64,000 nt of DNA from Aldehydirespirator sp965220645. GTDB taxonomy: Bacteria; Actinomycetota; Acidimicrobiia; Acidimicrobiales; Aldehydirespiratoraceae. The notes under the pieces were generated by a model that was not told the origin of the DNA, made no database searches, and saw nothing but the letters and a program-made list of their open reading frames with translations. The stretch is from contig OZ244836.1 of assembly GCA_965220645.1 (NCBI GenBank), positions 1,178,001-1,242,000 on the forward strand. Direction: 5' to 3'. This document shows positions 9,882 through 19,078 of this stretch, in pieces. Within the stretch, counting starts at the first letter, position 1, and the number at the start of each line of letters is the position of its first letter. Made by a program: the position numbers and the translations under genes.

Positions 9882-10845
9882 GCCGGGTATAGCCGCCCTC
9901 GAGGAAGGCGACTGCGGCGGCGTAATGGTTGTCGGAGCCGGCCAGCGCCCCGTAGGGCAGCGACGCTCCGGCGAAGTTCTCCTCGTTCCAGAAGGGATCA
10001 GACCGGTCGACACCGCCCCAGGCGGCCACGTAGATGTAGGGCTCGTCGTGGGAGTGGTCGCCCGGAGAGAAGCCGTAGGTGGCCCTCTGGCCCGACTCGG
10101 CGTCGCCGGCGGCGATGGCGGGGTCGAAGTGCCCGGGCCATAGCTGCACCCGCTCGGGATCGAGCACCCCGGGCGAGAAGCGCAGCTCCTCCAGAGCGGC
10201 GGTGGCCAGCCCGAACCAGGCGCCCAGGAACCGGCCCACCTCAGCCCGCCCGTCGAGGGGGCGGTCGATGTCGCCCAGCTCGGGACTGTCGTGCTCGGCT
10301 GCGGTGGTGCCCGGAGCCACGCCCACGAACTCGCCGGCCTCGCGCAGGGTGACGATGGCCGTCGAGCGGGCGTGCCCGGCCTCCTGGACCACGAGGCGAC
10401 CGTCGACCACCCTCACCTGCGTATCGTCGTCGAAGAACGGCGTGCCGAAGCCGCCCCGCACGTACCGCAGCCCGAACTTGCCGTTGCACTGGTAGCGGGC
10501 CTCGGCCACCACCGAATAGGCGAGCCGGTGGAAGTCGAACAGCGACCGCGGGTAGTCCGGCGGCACGTCGGGAAGGCACCGGTGGGCGCCCAGCCATCGA
10601 TCGGCGGCAAAGCCAGCCAGATCTGGGCGGGTGGAGATGAGATCATCCCAGGTGAGGTCGGCGCCTGAGTGAGGCGCGACCACGGGACCGGCGCCCCGGC
10701 TCGCGGGATCGGCGGGGTCGTCGGCCCAGAACGGCGGATCGGCCACCGCAGGCGGGCTGGGTTCCAGCACCCGCACGTCGTAGCCGTCGCCAACGGCGGC
10801 AGCCGCCTCCGCGACGGGATCGTGGGCAAGGGCGTGATCGATCAT
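9871..10845 (-). CDS. Conserved hypothetical protein (possibly DUF5996-like)
   Basis: A 324-residue soluble protein without signal peptide or membrane segment. Distinct stretches are RVQLWPGHFDPAI at about residue 237, FSPGDHSHDEPYIYVAAWGG near residue 257 and a C-terminal SLPYGALAGSDNHYAAAVAFL. The pairing of LWPxHFD with SPGD..EPYxYV recalls actinobacterial DUF5996-type proteins, but I cannot confirm this. The ATG at 10845 has GAGG seven bases upstream. It is convergent with the ccm operon and overlaps its last gene by 11 bases; no functional link is implied. Confidence 0.6.
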   Translation of the reverse strand: MIDHALAHDPVAEAAAAVGDGYDVRVLEPSPPAVADPPFWADDPADPASRGAGPVVAPHSGADLTWDDLISTRPDLAGFAADRWLGAHRCLPDVPPDYPRSLFDFHRLAYSVVAEARYQCNGKFGLRYVRGGFGTPFFDDDTQVRVVDGRLVVQEAGHARSTAIVTLREAGEFVGVAPGTTAAEHDSPELGDIDRPLDGRAEVGRFLGAWFGLATAALEELRFSPGVLDPERVQLWPGHFDPAIAAGDAESGQRATYGFSPGDHSHDEPYIYVAAWGGVDRSDPFWNEENFAGASLPYGALAGSDNHYAAAVAFLEGGYTRLNR

Positions 10846-10898
10846 GGTTCGGCCTCTTTGTAAGAGCAGAGTGTGTGCGACGTTAGGTTTCCCCCGAT

Positions 10899-12272
10899 AT
10901 GACCTGCAAGATGCAGTTTGTTTCAGCCAGAGCCCTGACCGTGTTGGCGGCCGCGGCCTTTGTCGTTGCGGCCCTCGGCTGTTCCGAATCGCCTTCCGGT
11001 GACGGCGACGCGCCCGTCACGGGTTCTCAGCCCCCATCCTCCACCGGAGAAGCTGGCCCTGAGCAGACCGAATCCGCTGAATCCGACCGGGACGCGGCAT
11101 CCGCGCCATCAGACAGCGAGGGCGAGGAGCCCGAGCCGGCTCCAGAGACGACCACTGCGGCGTCCGGCACTGGGGGCGACTCGTCGCCGGTGGTCATCGA
11201 CTTCGAGCCGATCGCGTCCACGCCTCGCTCCGATGTGCCCAGCGCGCTGCGCGACCGCCGTCACCCCGACCATCCCGAGCCGCTCATCGACCTCTCGGAG
11301 ATTCTGTCCGGGGGACCGCCGCCCGACGGGATCCCGCCCCTCGAGAACCCCGCCTTCGAGCCGGCCGGCGAGGTGGACTGGCTGCCGGGGGTGGAGCCGG
11401 TGCTGGCGCTGGAGATCAACGGCGACGCCCGGGCCTACCCGCTGCGGATCATGACCTGGCACGAACTCGTGAACGGCACCGTCGGCGGGATCCCGGTCAC
11501 CGTGTCGTACTGCCCGCTGTGCAACTCCGCAATCGCCTACGACCGGCGAGTGGGGGACCGCATCCTCGACTTCGGAACGTCGGGAGAGCTGCTGAACTCG
11601 TCGCTGTTGATGTACGATCGCCAGACCGAGAGCCTGTGGTCGCACTACACCGGTACCGCGGTGGCCGGCCATCTCACCGGTGCCGAGCTGGATCTGATCC
11701 CGGTGCAGACGGTGTCGTTCGAGTCGTTCCTGTCAGCCCACCCCGAGGGCCATGTTCTCAGCCTCGACACCGGCCACGCCCGCCGGTACGGGCAGAACCC
11801 CTACGAGTCCTACGACACCAGCAGCCAGCCATTCCTGTTCAGCGGCCCGTTCGACGACCGCCTCGAACCCATGACACGGGTGTTGGCGCTGCGGGCCGGT
11901 GACGAGGGGGCGGTGGTCCCGCTCGACGTTCTCGCTGAGCGCCGGGTCGTGCCTTTCTCGTTTGCCGGCCGCGAGTTGGTGGCGCTCTACGAGTCGGGCA
12001 CGGCTAGCGCCCTTGACACCGGCGCGATCGCCGAGGGCCGGGACGTGGGCGCCACCGGCGTGTTCGTGCGCTCGCTCGACGGGCAGCCGCTGGACCTCTC
12101 GCTGGGCGCCGACGGCGGTTTCGTGGATGCAACCACAGGGGTCGCCTACGACATCCTCGGCCGGCCGTCGGACGCGAGCGGCACCGGCGCGCTGGAGCCG
12201 GTCGAGCATCTCGACACGTTCTGGTTCGCGGCGGCCGCGTTCTACTCCGACGCCGAGATCATCGGGCAGTAG
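10899..12272 (+). CDS. DUF3179-domain lipoprotein
   Basis: A 457-residue secreted lipoprotein. The signal peptide ends in the lipobox ALGC at about residue 28, followed by a long Ser/Glu/Pro-rich linker to about residue 95. The DUF3179 domain is recognised by GTVGGIPVTVSYCPLCNSA near residue 198, FGTSGELLNSSLLMYDRQT and the later LWSHYTGTA. The CPLC pair could bind a metal or form a disulfide. The biochemical role of DUF3179 is unknown. The start is either 10899 or an in-frame ATG at 10911. It is divergent from the previous gene. Confidence 0.88.
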   Translation: MTCKMQFVSARALTVLAAAAFVVAALGCSESPSGDGDAPVTGSQPPSSTGEAGPEQTESAESDRDAASAPSDSEGEEPEPAPETTTAASGTGGDSSPVVIDFEPIASTPRSDVPSALRDRRHPDHPEPLIDLSEILSGGPPPDGIPPLENPAFEPAGEVDWLPGVEPVLALEINGDARAYPLRIMTWHELVNGTVGGIPVTVSYCPLCNSAIAYDRRVGDRILDFGTSGELLNSSLLMYDRQTESLWSHYTGTAVAGHLTGAELDLIPVQTVSFESFLSAHPEGHVLSLDTGHARRYGQNPYESYDTSSQPFLFSGPFDDRLEPMTRVLALRAGDEGAVVPLDVLAERRVVPFSFAGRELVALYESGTASALDTGAIAEGRDVGATGVFVRSLDGQPLDLSLGADGGFVDATTGVAYDILGRPSDASGTGALEPVEHLDTFWFAAAAFYSDAEIIGQ

Positions 12273-12388
12273 ACGGCTGTGTTATCCGAGAATCAGGAGA
12301 GGTCTCGACCGGCAGCGCTTAGTCGGCTTGAATGATGGTCCGCAAGTCGCCCGCGGCACCGCCGGCGGGGGAGAGGACGGGGATCGTT

Positions 12389-12970
12389 ATGTCCGACGCG
12401 CTCACCGAGACCTTCACCGTGGGTTGGACCGCCATGGCCGACGGCACGCGTGAGGACTACGTCCACCTCTCCAAGATCTTCTCGGGCCACGCCCGCGAGA
12501 CGCTCGTGCCGCACCTGCTCTCAGTGATGAGGCTGCTCGAGGGTCCCACGCTCGGCTACCAGATCGACCGGGCCCGCCACTGCCGCCAGTCGGCCACCCG
12601 GGCGCTGCGCAACGGCGAGTCCGACGAGTTCGTGGTGGCCGCCCTGTTGCACGACATCGGCGATGTGCTCGCCCCCGACAACCACAGCGCGGTGGCGGCC
12701 GCCATCGTCGCCCCCTACGTCAGCTCCGAGACGGAGTGGGTGGTGCGCCACCACGGGCTGTTCCAGGGCTACTACTACTTTCATCACCTCGGCGGTGACC
12801 GCCATGCCCGGGAGCGTTGCGCGGAGTCGCCGCACTACGACCGTTGCGTCGACTTCTGTGCCTCATACGACCAGAACTGCTTCGACCCCGACTACGACGA
12901 TTTGCCCCTGGAGGAGTTCGTCCCGCTGCTCCACGAGGTGTTCTCCCGACCGCCGCAGTACACGGCCTGA
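12389..12970 (+). CDS. HD-domain protein, PhnZ/MIOX-like
   Basis: A 193-residue HD-fold protein. The metal-binding His-Asp pair is ALLHDIGDVLAP at about residues 88-99, an earlier His is in YQIDRARHCRQSA near residue 70, and downstream ligands are HHG in WVVRHHGLFQGYYY. Single-domain HD proteins of this shape include di-iron oxygenases such as PhnZ, which cleaves 2-amino-1-hydroxyethylphosphonate; the call of that subgroup is inference. The ATG at 12389 is chosen because GGAGAGGA lies upstream. No phosphonate genes are nearby. Confidence 0.65.
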   Translation: MSDALTETFTVGWTAMADGTREDYVHLSKIFSGHARETLVPHLLSVMRLLEGPTLGYQIDRARHCRQSATRALRNGESDEFVVAALLHDIGDVLAPDNHSAVAAAIVAPYVSSETEWVVRHHGLFQGYYYFHHLGGDRHARERCAESPHYDRCVDFCASYDQNCFDPDYDDLPLEEFVPLLHEVFSRPPQYTA

Positions 12971-13017
12971 GTACGCGCTCGGCCTGAGTACGCGCTCGGC
13001 CTGAGAAGCTGGTTCCC

Positions 13018-13494
13018 TCAGGCTGCGCCGAAGGTGCGCGGGTGCCGGTAGGCGGCGCCGACGATACGACCGTCGCTCACGTCCAGCTCCCAGATCGACC
13101 CCTTCTTGCACCTTCCCAGATCTCCGATGTCCAGCGCGTACTGGGCCAGCACCCACAGCAGCCCGGGAATGACATCGCCGTGGCTGCACAGCACCGAGTC
13201 GCCCTCGGCGGAAGCCAGCGACCGCAGCAGATCGAAGGCGTCGCCGACGAACGATCCCTCGGCCAGCTCGTCAGAGATCTCGACGGGCAGCCCGAGCGCC
13301 CGACCCAGCGGCACGACGGTGTCCACGCAACGCACCGCCGCGCTCGACAGGATCCGCGTGACTGGGCGCGCGGCCAGCGCGGCACCGATGGCCTCGGCCT
13401 GCATCTGCCCGAACTCGTCTAGCGGCCGTTCGAAGTCGTCGCCCACCCAGGCCATCCGGTTGCCCGCGTCGGCATGGCGCACAAGGTGCAGCAT
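13018..13494 (-). CDS. SixA-type histidine phosphatase
   Basis: A 158-residue short histidine phosphatase. The phospho-accepting RHA motif is at the very N-terminus (MLHLVRHADAG) and the second catalytic His is in VLCSHGDVIPG at about residue 100, with RILSSAAVRC giving the substrate-pocket Arg. Members remove phosphate from proteins (SixA acts on HPt domains) or small molecules. The C-terminal KKGSIWELDVSDGRIVGAAY matches actinobacterial members of this family. Substrate is unknown. It converges on the HD-domain gene from the other strand. Confidence 0.8.
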   Translation of the reverse strand: MLHLVRHADAGNRMAWVGDDFERPLDEFGQMQAEAIGAALAARPVTRILSSAAVRCVDTVVPLGRALGLPVEISDELAEGSFVGDAFDLLRSLASAEGDSVLCSHGDVIPGLLWVLAQYALDIGDLGRCKKGSIWELDVSDGRIVGAAYRHPRTFGAA

Positions 13495-13591
13495 CGATTA
13501 GCGCGCTAGGTGCCTGCGACGGCGGGCCCGACCCCGTCGCCGCTCGTTGCTGCACTGAGGTCCGTACTGGACACGCCGTTAGCCTACGTCC

Positions 13592-14731
13592 GTGGCCGTC
13601 ACGGAAGCGGAGGTGATCGAGGCCCTCCGACCCGTGGAGGACCCCGAGTTGCACCGCAGCATCGTCGACCTCGGCATGTACAGGGGTTTCACGATCGACG
13701 GTGGCCATGCCGACGTGCGAATCGCGCTCACCGTGGCGGGCTGCCCGCTGCGCAGCGAGATCCAGCGCCGGGTGACCGACGCGCTGGTCGCACTCGACGG
13801 CGTGGCCGCGGTCACTCTCGACTTCACGGTGATGACCGACGCCGAACGGGCCGAGCTGCGCGCCAATCTGCACGGCAATCCGGCCGCCACAGCTGGCTCT
13901 GCCCCCGCCCACGGCCACGCCGAGGGCCGGGCCATCCCGTTCGCCGAGCCCGGCAACGCCACCCGCACGCTGCTGATCGCCTCGGGCAAGGGCGGGGTGG
14001 GGAAATCATCGGTCACCGCCAACCTGGCCATCGCCCTCGCAGCCCGGGGCCACTCCACGGCAGTGGTGGACGCCGACGTGTGGGGCTTCTCGATACCGCG
14101 GATGCTGGGGGTCGACCGGGCCCCCGTGGTGATCGACGACATGATCGTGCCGCCCGAGGTGCACGGAGTGCGCTGCATCTCGATGGGCTTCTTCGCCCAG
14201 GAGGACCAGCCGGTGATCTGGCGGGGGCCCATGCTGCACAAGGCCCTCGAGCAGTTCCTCACCGACGTGTTCTGGGACGATCCCGACTATCTGCTGGTCG
14301 ACCTCCCGCCCGGCACCGGCGACATATCGCTGTCGCTGGCGCAGTTCCTGCCCCGGGCCGAGGCCTACGTGGTGACCACGCCCAACCCCGCGGCCCAGAG
14401 AGTGGCCCAGCGCTCGGCTTTCATGTTCGCCAAGGTGAACATCGCCGTGCGAGGCGTGATTGAGAACATGGCGTGGTTCACCGGCGACGACGGCAAGCGC
14501 TACCTGCTCTTCGGCTCAGGCGGCGGTGCGGAGCTTGCCCGGACACTCGACGTGGAACTCATAGGCCAGGTCCCGATGACCATCCCACTGCGTGAGGGCA
14601 GCGATCACGGTCGGCCCATAATGGCCGTGGACCCTGGTTCTGAGACATCGGGGGTCTTCGCCGCGATGGCGTCGTGGATCGAAGCCCACGGCCCCACCAA
14701 GCGAACCCACCCCGAACTGAAAATCGTCTGA
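13592..14731 (+). CDS. mrp: Mrp/ApbC-type P-loop iron-sulfur carrier
   Basis: A 379-residue protein with an N-terminal MIP18/DUF59 domain (about residues 5-80, with the conserved Cys in VAGCPLRSE) and a ParA-like ATPase domain. The deviant Walker A is GKGGVGKSS at about residues 132-140 and switch regions are VDADVWGFSIPR and LVDLPPGTGD. It is a likely carrier of Fe-S clusters. The CXXC motif that many Mrp proteins carry after the ENM segment is absent (here ENMAWFTGDDGKRY), as in other actinobacterial Mrp proteins I recall. The GTG at 13592 is the first start of the domain. Confidence 0.88.
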   Translation: MAVTEAEVIEALRPVEDPELHRSIVDLGMYRGFTIDGGHADVRIALTVAGCPLRSEIQRRVTDALVALDGVAAVTLDFTVMTDAERAELRANLHGNPAATAGSAPAHGHAEGRAIPFAEPGNATRTLLIASGKGGVGKSSVTANLAIALAARGHSTAVVDADVWGFSIPRMLGVDRAPVVIDDMIVPPEVHGVRCISMGFFAQEDQPVIWRGPMLHKALEQFLTDVFWDDPDYLLVDLPPGTGDISLSLAQFLPRAEAYVVTTPNPAAQRVAQRSAFMFAKVNIAVRGVIENMAWFTGDDGKRYLLFGSGGGAELARTLDVELIGQVPMTIPLREGSDHGRPIMAVDPGSETSGVFAAMASWIEAHGPTKRTHPELKIV

Positions 14732-14790
14732 GAAACCCGGGGCCGGGCCAGGAACCGACAGCCACCGACGGCACAGCCAAGGAGAACAGA

Positions 14791-15018
14791 GTGGAGCTTC
14801 GCATCGGCATCGCCGACAACCCCCAGCCCATCACGGTGACCCTTCCCGATGAAGCCGACCGCGAGAACGTCAAGGCGTCGGTCGAGGCAGCACTGAACGG
14901 AGAGGTTCCGGTGCTGTGGCTGACCGATGACAAGGGCCGAGAGATAGCGGTGGCCGCGTCGCGGGTCACCCACGTCGAGATGGGCCCACCCGGCTCCAAC
15001 CCGATCGGGTTCGGCTAA
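14791..15018 (+). CDS. DUF3107 family protein
   Basis: A 75-residue protein of the actinobacterial DUF3107 family: an N-terminal MELRIGIADNPQPI strand, a central helix and the invariant-looking tail TDDKGREIAVAASRVTHVEMG. The GTG at 14791 is chosen because AAGGAG lies six bases upstream. Function unknown. It lies between mrp and the sensor kinase gene, in the same direction, and is probably co-transcribed with them. Confidence 0.85.
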   Translation: MELRIGIADNPQPITVTLPDEADRENVKASVEAALNGEVPVLWLTDDKGREIAVAASRVTHVEMGPPGSNPIGFG

Positions 15019-15037
15019 GAGGCTGAGCGGACGGGCG

Positions 15038-16639
15038 ATGGTCGGTCTCGCGGAGCTGGCCCGAGCCGGGACCGCCCTCGACGAGCACTCCATCGATCAT
15101 CTCCACCGGCTGGTGGGCTCGTGGGCACCGCTGGCCGACCTGTCCTTCGGGGACCTGCTGCTGTACGCCCCCTGTGTCGGCGGATTCGATCCGGCCACGG
15201 TGGACGTCCCTTCCGACCGGGCGGCAGGCGAGACCGCCGATGACGCCAACGGCGGCTTCGTGGTCTTGGCTCATGCTCGGGCCAACACCGGGCCCACGGT
15301 TCATGTGGTCGACCCGGTGGGCACCATCGTTCAGGGACCGGCCTTGGCGTGGCTGCAGGCCGCGATGGATACCGGCGAGGCGGGCGAAGCAGAGGTGGCA
15401 GAGGTCGGTTCGCTGCCCGTCGTGGGCGATGACACGGTCGTGGAGGAGGCCGACAGCCTGCCGCTACGCGACCGCCGCCGCGTCGTGGACTATGTGCCCG
15501 TCCGGTGCGGCGACGCGCCCGTGGCGGTGCTCTCTCGTGAGGCGGCACCGGCCCCAATCCGCCACGAGAATCCGCTGGAGACCGCCTACCGCGGCCTCTA
15601 CGCGCGTTTCGCGCGGATGATCGCGGAGGGCGCGTTCCCTTACGAGCGCATGGAGCGCGTGGGCGAGTTCCGCGAGCCGCGCGTGGGCGACGGGGTGCTG
15701 GTGCTGGACCGGGAGGGCCGGATCAGCTACGCCTCGCCCAACGCCCGCAGTGCTCTGCACCGGCTGGGCGTGATGCGCTCGGTTCCAGGCTCCAGCCTCG
15801 GTGACCTCGGACTCGACGACACGGTTGTGCGGCGTTCGTTCTGGCGGCGGCGCTCCACAGTGGCCGAGTTCACGGCCGGATCGATGATCGTGGTCGTGCT
15901 GCGCGCCTACCCCATGGTGGCCGACGACCGGATCACCGGTGCGGTGGCCATGCTCCGCGACGTATCCGAGTTGCGCCATCACGACCGGTTGCTGCTGTCG
16001 AAGGATGCAACGATCCGCGAGATCCACCACCGGGTGAAGAACAACCTTCAGACGGTGAGCTCGCTGCTGCAGCTCCAGGCTCGCCGGCTCGGCAGCGCCG
16101 AGGCGAAGGCAGCTGTGGAGAGCTCGGTGCGCCGCGTCTCGTCGATCGCCATGGTGCATGAGCACCTGGCGCTCGACATCACCTCTGAAGTCAACTTCGA
16201 CGAGATCGTGGGTCCGCTCGTGCATCTGGTCGAGGAGGGGCTGGCCCCGGTGGAGCGGCCGCTGAAGATTCGAGTGGAGGGGACTGTCGGCGAGATCGAC
16301 GGAGAGACGGCGATGCCGCTGGCGGTGGTGCTGGTGGAACTGGTGCAAAACGCCTTCCAGCATGCTGCACCCCCCGCCGGTCCGGGGGAACTCGTCGAGG
16401 TGCGTCTGGCGCGCACCGCCACGACGCTGACCATGCGCATCACCGATGACGGTCCCGGCGTGGGTGAGGGTTTCTCGCTGGACCGTGATGCCGGGCTCGG
16501 CCTCACTATCGTGCGAACCTTCGTGGTGCACGACCTTGGCGGCTCGATCACCATCAAGGCGGCATCGGCCGACGCGCCCCGCGGCACGATGATCGAGGTC
16601 TCAGTGCCCCGCCGCCCCGGTCTAGTGCCGGTTGGCTAG
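15038..16639 (+). CDS. pdtaS: Sensor histidine kinase, PdtaS family
   Basis: A 533-residue soluble kinase with no membrane segment. Residues about 1-190 form a GAF-like domain and about 205-315 a PAS-like domain (VGDGVLVLDREGRISYASPN). The HisKA_2 phosphoacceptor box is IREIHHRVKNNLQTVSSLL at about residues 327-345 and a HATPase domain follows with QNAFQHA (N box) and ITDDGPGVG plus GLGLTIV (G boxes). PdtaS pairs with the ANTAR-type RNA-binding response regulator PdtaR; that gene is not in this window. The subfamily is the usual one in Actinobacteria. Confidence 0.9.
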   Translation: MVGLAELARAGTALDEHSIDHLHRLVGSWAPLADLSFGDLLLYAPCVGGFDPATVDVPSDRAAGETADDANGGFVVLAHARANTGPTVHVVDPVGTIVQGPALAWLQAAMDTGEAGEAEVAEVGSLPVVGDDTVVEEADSLPLRDRRRVVDYVPVRCGDAPVAVLSREAAPAPIRHENPLETAYRGLYARFARMIAEGAFPYERMERVGEFREPRVGDGVLVLDREGRISYASPNARSALHRLGVMRSVPGSSLGDLGLDDTVVRRSFWRRRSTVAEFTAGSMIVVVLRAYPMVADDRITGAVAMLRDVSELRHHDRLLLSKDATIREIHHRVKNNLQTVSSLLQLQARRLGSAEAKAAVESSVRRVSSIAMVHEHLALDITSEVNFDEIVGPLVHLVEEGLAPVERPLKIRVEGTVGEIDGETAMPLAVVLVELVQNAFQHAAPPAGPGELVEVRLARTATTLTMRITDDGPGVGEGFSLDRDAGLGLTIVRTFVVHDLGGSITIKAASADAPRGTMIEVSVPRRPGLVPVG

Positions 16640-16663
16640 CGGCTGTCTCGAATTTGCCGACTT

Positions 16664-18037
16664 CTAGGGGCCGGCACGGCCCGATACGAGTCGACGAGCG
16701 ATCTCATTGTGGCGGCGGACCAGAGCTTCGACGTCGACGGTAAGGATCCTGCCATCTCTGACCACCTGGCGGCCGTTGATGATTGAAAGGTCCACGCGAT
16801 CGACCGAACACAGCAGCAGCGCCGCGACTGGATCATGGACCGCGCCGCCCGCCATGGCGACAGTGTGAAGATCGATTCCGATCACGTCCGCTGCCTTCCC
16901 GGCCTCGAGGGAGCCGAGCTCGTTGAGGCGACCGAGAATCGAGGCGCCGCCCAAGGTCGCAATGCGCAGCCCTGCTTCGACCCCGAGGCCTTCCGCGCCA
17001 TGTATGGCCCGCTGCAACAGCACAGCAGTGCGAGCTTCAGCCAGCAAATGACCTGTGTCGTTGCTGGCCGAGCCGTCAACGCCTAGTCCGACCTTGACGC
17101 CCGTCTCCAACATGTCGCGCACGCGGCACACGCCGGATCCGAGCCGCATGTTCGACGACGGACAGTGAGAGACTCCGGTGCCCGTCTCGGCCAACATCGC
17201 GACTTCGGCGTCGTTCAGGTGTACGGCATGTGCCCACCAGACGTCGGGTCCGACCCAACCAACTTCCTCCATGTATTGGGCCGGACGCTGCCCGAATCGC
17301 TGGTTGCAGTACTCGATCTCGTCGAGCGTCTCTGCGACGTGGGTGTGCAGGGTGACGTTGGGGTACGACCGGGCGAGCGCTGCCGATTCCCTCATGAGTT
17401 CCTTGGTGACGACGAACGGAGTGCATGGCGCGAGGCCGATGCGCACCATCGCGAGAGGCGACGGGTCGTGGTAGTTCTCGACGAGCCGGACACAGTCGTC
17501 GATGACCGCGTCCTCGTCCTCAACGAGGTTGTCGCCTACTAGCCCGCCATCGCTCTCGCCCATGGACATCGATCCTCGCGTGGCGTGCAGACGCAGGCCG
17601 ATCTCCGACGCGGCCTCGATCTGAGCATCGAGCTTGACGTCGTTCTTGAAGATGTAGTGGTGATCGCTGCTCGTTGTGCAGCCGGACAGCAAGAGTTCGG
17701 CCATCGAGGTCAACGAAGCGATCCTGACTGACTCGGTGTCGATATCGGAGTAGAGGGGCACAAGTCGCCGCAACCAGTCGAAAAGCCCGCAGTCCTGCGC
17801 TCCGGGCACGGCGCGGAACAAGGATTGGAAGAAGTGGTGGTGCGTGTTGATGAGGCCGGGGGCAAGGGCCCGCCCTCTCGCGTCGATGATCTCGTCCGCA
17901 GTGTTGGGCAGGTCCGGCGTGGGCCCCACTTGCTCGATGACGTTGTCGCGGATGTAGATCCCACCGCCTGGAATCGTGGTCCCTAGCGGGTCCAGGGTGA
18001 TAACGACATCAGCATCTTTGAGCAGCAGAGTAGACAT
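16664..18037 (-). CDS. 8-oxoguanine deaminase-type amidohydrolase
   Basis: A 457-residue amidohydrolase of the AtzB/TrzN/8-oxoguanine deaminase group. The metal-binding motif is PGLINTHHHFFQSLFRAVP at about residues 58-76; further ligands are TLHTHVAET near 231, WWAHAVHLND near 266 and the Asp in GVDGSASND near 320. INTHHHxxQxLxRAVPxxQ together with the RGSMSMGESDGGL stretch is what I recall from 8-oxoguanine deaminases, which release ammonia to give urate. The gene follows gntR on the same strand and is divergent from a purine-type ABC transporter, which supports a purine substrate. Guanine or a triazine-like substrate remains possible. Confidence 0.82.
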   Translation of the reverse strand: MSTLLLKDADVVITLDPLGTTIPGGGIYIRDNVIEQVGPTPDLPNTADEIIDARGRALAPGLINTHHHFFQSLFRAVPGAQDCGLFDWLRRLVPLYSDIDTESVRIASLTSMAELLLSGCTTSSDHHYIFKNDVKLDAQIEAASEIGLRLHATRGSMSMGESDGGLVGDNLVEDEDAVIDDCVRLVENYHDPSPLAMVRIGLAPCTPFVVTKELMRESAALARSYPNVTLHTHVAETLDEIEYCNQRFGQRPAQYMEEVGWVGPDVWWAHAVHLNDAEVAMLAETGTGVSHCPSSNMRLGSGVCRVRDMLETGVKVGLGVDGSASNDTGHLLAEARTAVLLQRAIHGAEGLGVEAGLRIATLGGASILGRLNELGSLEAGKAADVIGIDLHTVAMAGGAVHDPVAALLLCSVDRVDLSIINGRQVVRDGRILTVDVEALVRRHNEIARRLVSGRAGP

Positions 18038-18088
18038 GCCGTCAACCCGGCTCGGGGATCTGACCGGCCATCGATTCGTGCCTGGGAC

Positions 18089-18850
18089 TCAGTGGCCGGT
18101 GTGCGTTCGCTGAGGGGGCGCCTCGGGCCGTACGTTTCGGATGAGACCTTGAGGAACGGCGCCTGGCACGTGGTAGTCGTGCGATCGATACAAGCGACGG
18201 CCGTTCGCTGACAACCCGATGGTCTCGAGCAGCAGCAATGGTGCACCCGGCCTCAGGTTCAAGACTCTGGCGGTGTCATCGTCTGCGGATACGGCCGTCG
18301 GCAGGGCAAGCTCCCACGTAACGGGCTCGCCACGGAGCCGTTGGGCCAGAATCAGAATCGACTCCGCTGGATCGATCTCGCTGCTGTCGCCAGGGTGCAA
18401 AGGGAGCGTGTCGATCGCGACCCGGGCCGGGGTCGAGTCGGCGTCCCATCGCTTTGTGATCTTGATGGCCGGTGTGCCCTCGGGAACGTCGAATACGTCG
18501 GCGTCGGTGCCCGTGAGCTCGATGTCTTCGCAGCTCTCAAGATGCAGCGATGGAATGGCACCCGACGCCCTGATGACCTCGCTGAACTCGCCCTGCTCAT
18601 CGAATCGTCCGGCGAGCTGCAGGGCGTCGCGATTGACGATAGTTGCGGCTCCCTGGCGCCGGTAGACCACGCCCGTTGCCTCGAGCTTGGCGATTGCCTC
18701 ACGCAACGCGGGCCTGGCTACCCCGAGCTGCTCGGCGATTCCAACCTCGCCACCTAGCGTGGCCGGGTCCTCGTCGTTGATGCTGTCGCGCCAGAGCGAC
18801 AGCACGCGGTCCTCAAGGGGGAGCCGCTGCTTGTGGTGTGCCTTCTTCAC
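18089..18850 (-). CDS. GntR/HutC-type transcriptional regulator
   Basis: About 253 residues. An N-terminal winged-helix domain (LEDRVLSLWRD ... EVGIAEQLGVARPALREAIAKLEATGVVYRRQGAATIV) is followed by a UTRA ligand-binding domain with DVPEGTPAIKITKRW and LRPGAPLLLLETIGLSANGRRLYRSHDY. The GTG at 18850 is chosen because AGGCAGG lies eight bases upstream and the wHTH follows at once; a longer frame back to 18976 would overrun the divergent regulatory region. It is divergent from the transporter operon, with a perfect palindrome between them, so it probably controls both directions in response to a purine or related ligand. Confidence 0.85.
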   Translation of the reverse strand: MKKAHHKQRLPLEDRVLSLWRDSINDEDPATLGGEVGIAEQLGVARPALREAIAKLEATGVVYRRQGAATIVNRDALQLAGRFDEQGEFSEVIRASGAIPSLHLESCEDIELTGTDADVFDVPEGTPAIKITKRWDADSTPARVAIDTLPLHPGDSSEIDPAESILILAQRLRGEPVTWELALPTAVSADDDTARVLNLRPGAPLLLLETIGLSANGRRLYRSHDYHVPGAVPQGLIRNVRPEAPPQRTHTGH

Positions 18851-18991
18851 GCCCAATGCCTGCCTCTTGATGATCTTGATCTTGCCGCAGCAGGGCAAAC
18901 TACTGGTCGCCCGGTGCCCCTTGCGCCATCGTGTCGCCGCGCTATGAACGAGCCATCGATCAGGTCCTGCTGCCAACTTACAACGGGCCGC

Positions 18992-19006
18992 ACTTGTCAG
19001 ACAAGT
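18992..19006. promoter_or_regulatory. Probable GntR operator palindrome
   Basis: ACTTGTC-A-GACAAGT is a perfect 7+1+7 palindrome in the divergent region between gntR and the transporter operon. Its core TTGT-N3-ACAA fits the short palindromes bound by GntR-type regulators. It ends two bases before the TTGACA hexamer of the rightward promoter, so a bound regulator would block RNA polymerase. An 8-base CTTACAAC direct repeat (about 18977 and 19041) flanks it. Confidence 0.65.
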
Positions 19007-19008
19007 AA

Positions 19009-19037
19009 TTGACAGTCCGGCCCGTGCGGCCTACGGT
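19009..19037 (+). promoter_or_regulatory. Promoter of the purine transporter operon
   Basis: A perfect TTGACA (19009-19014) is followed after exactly 17 bases by TACGGT (19032-19037), an acceptable minus-10 for a high-GC actinobacterium. Transcription should start near 19044, about 35 bases before the first gene, whose start is preceded by GGGGGGACGGAAG. The GntR-type palindrome abuts the minus-35. Confidence 0.65.
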
Positions 19038-19078
19038 TGCCTTACAACTCTTGCAGACGTTTGGGGGGACGGAAGTAC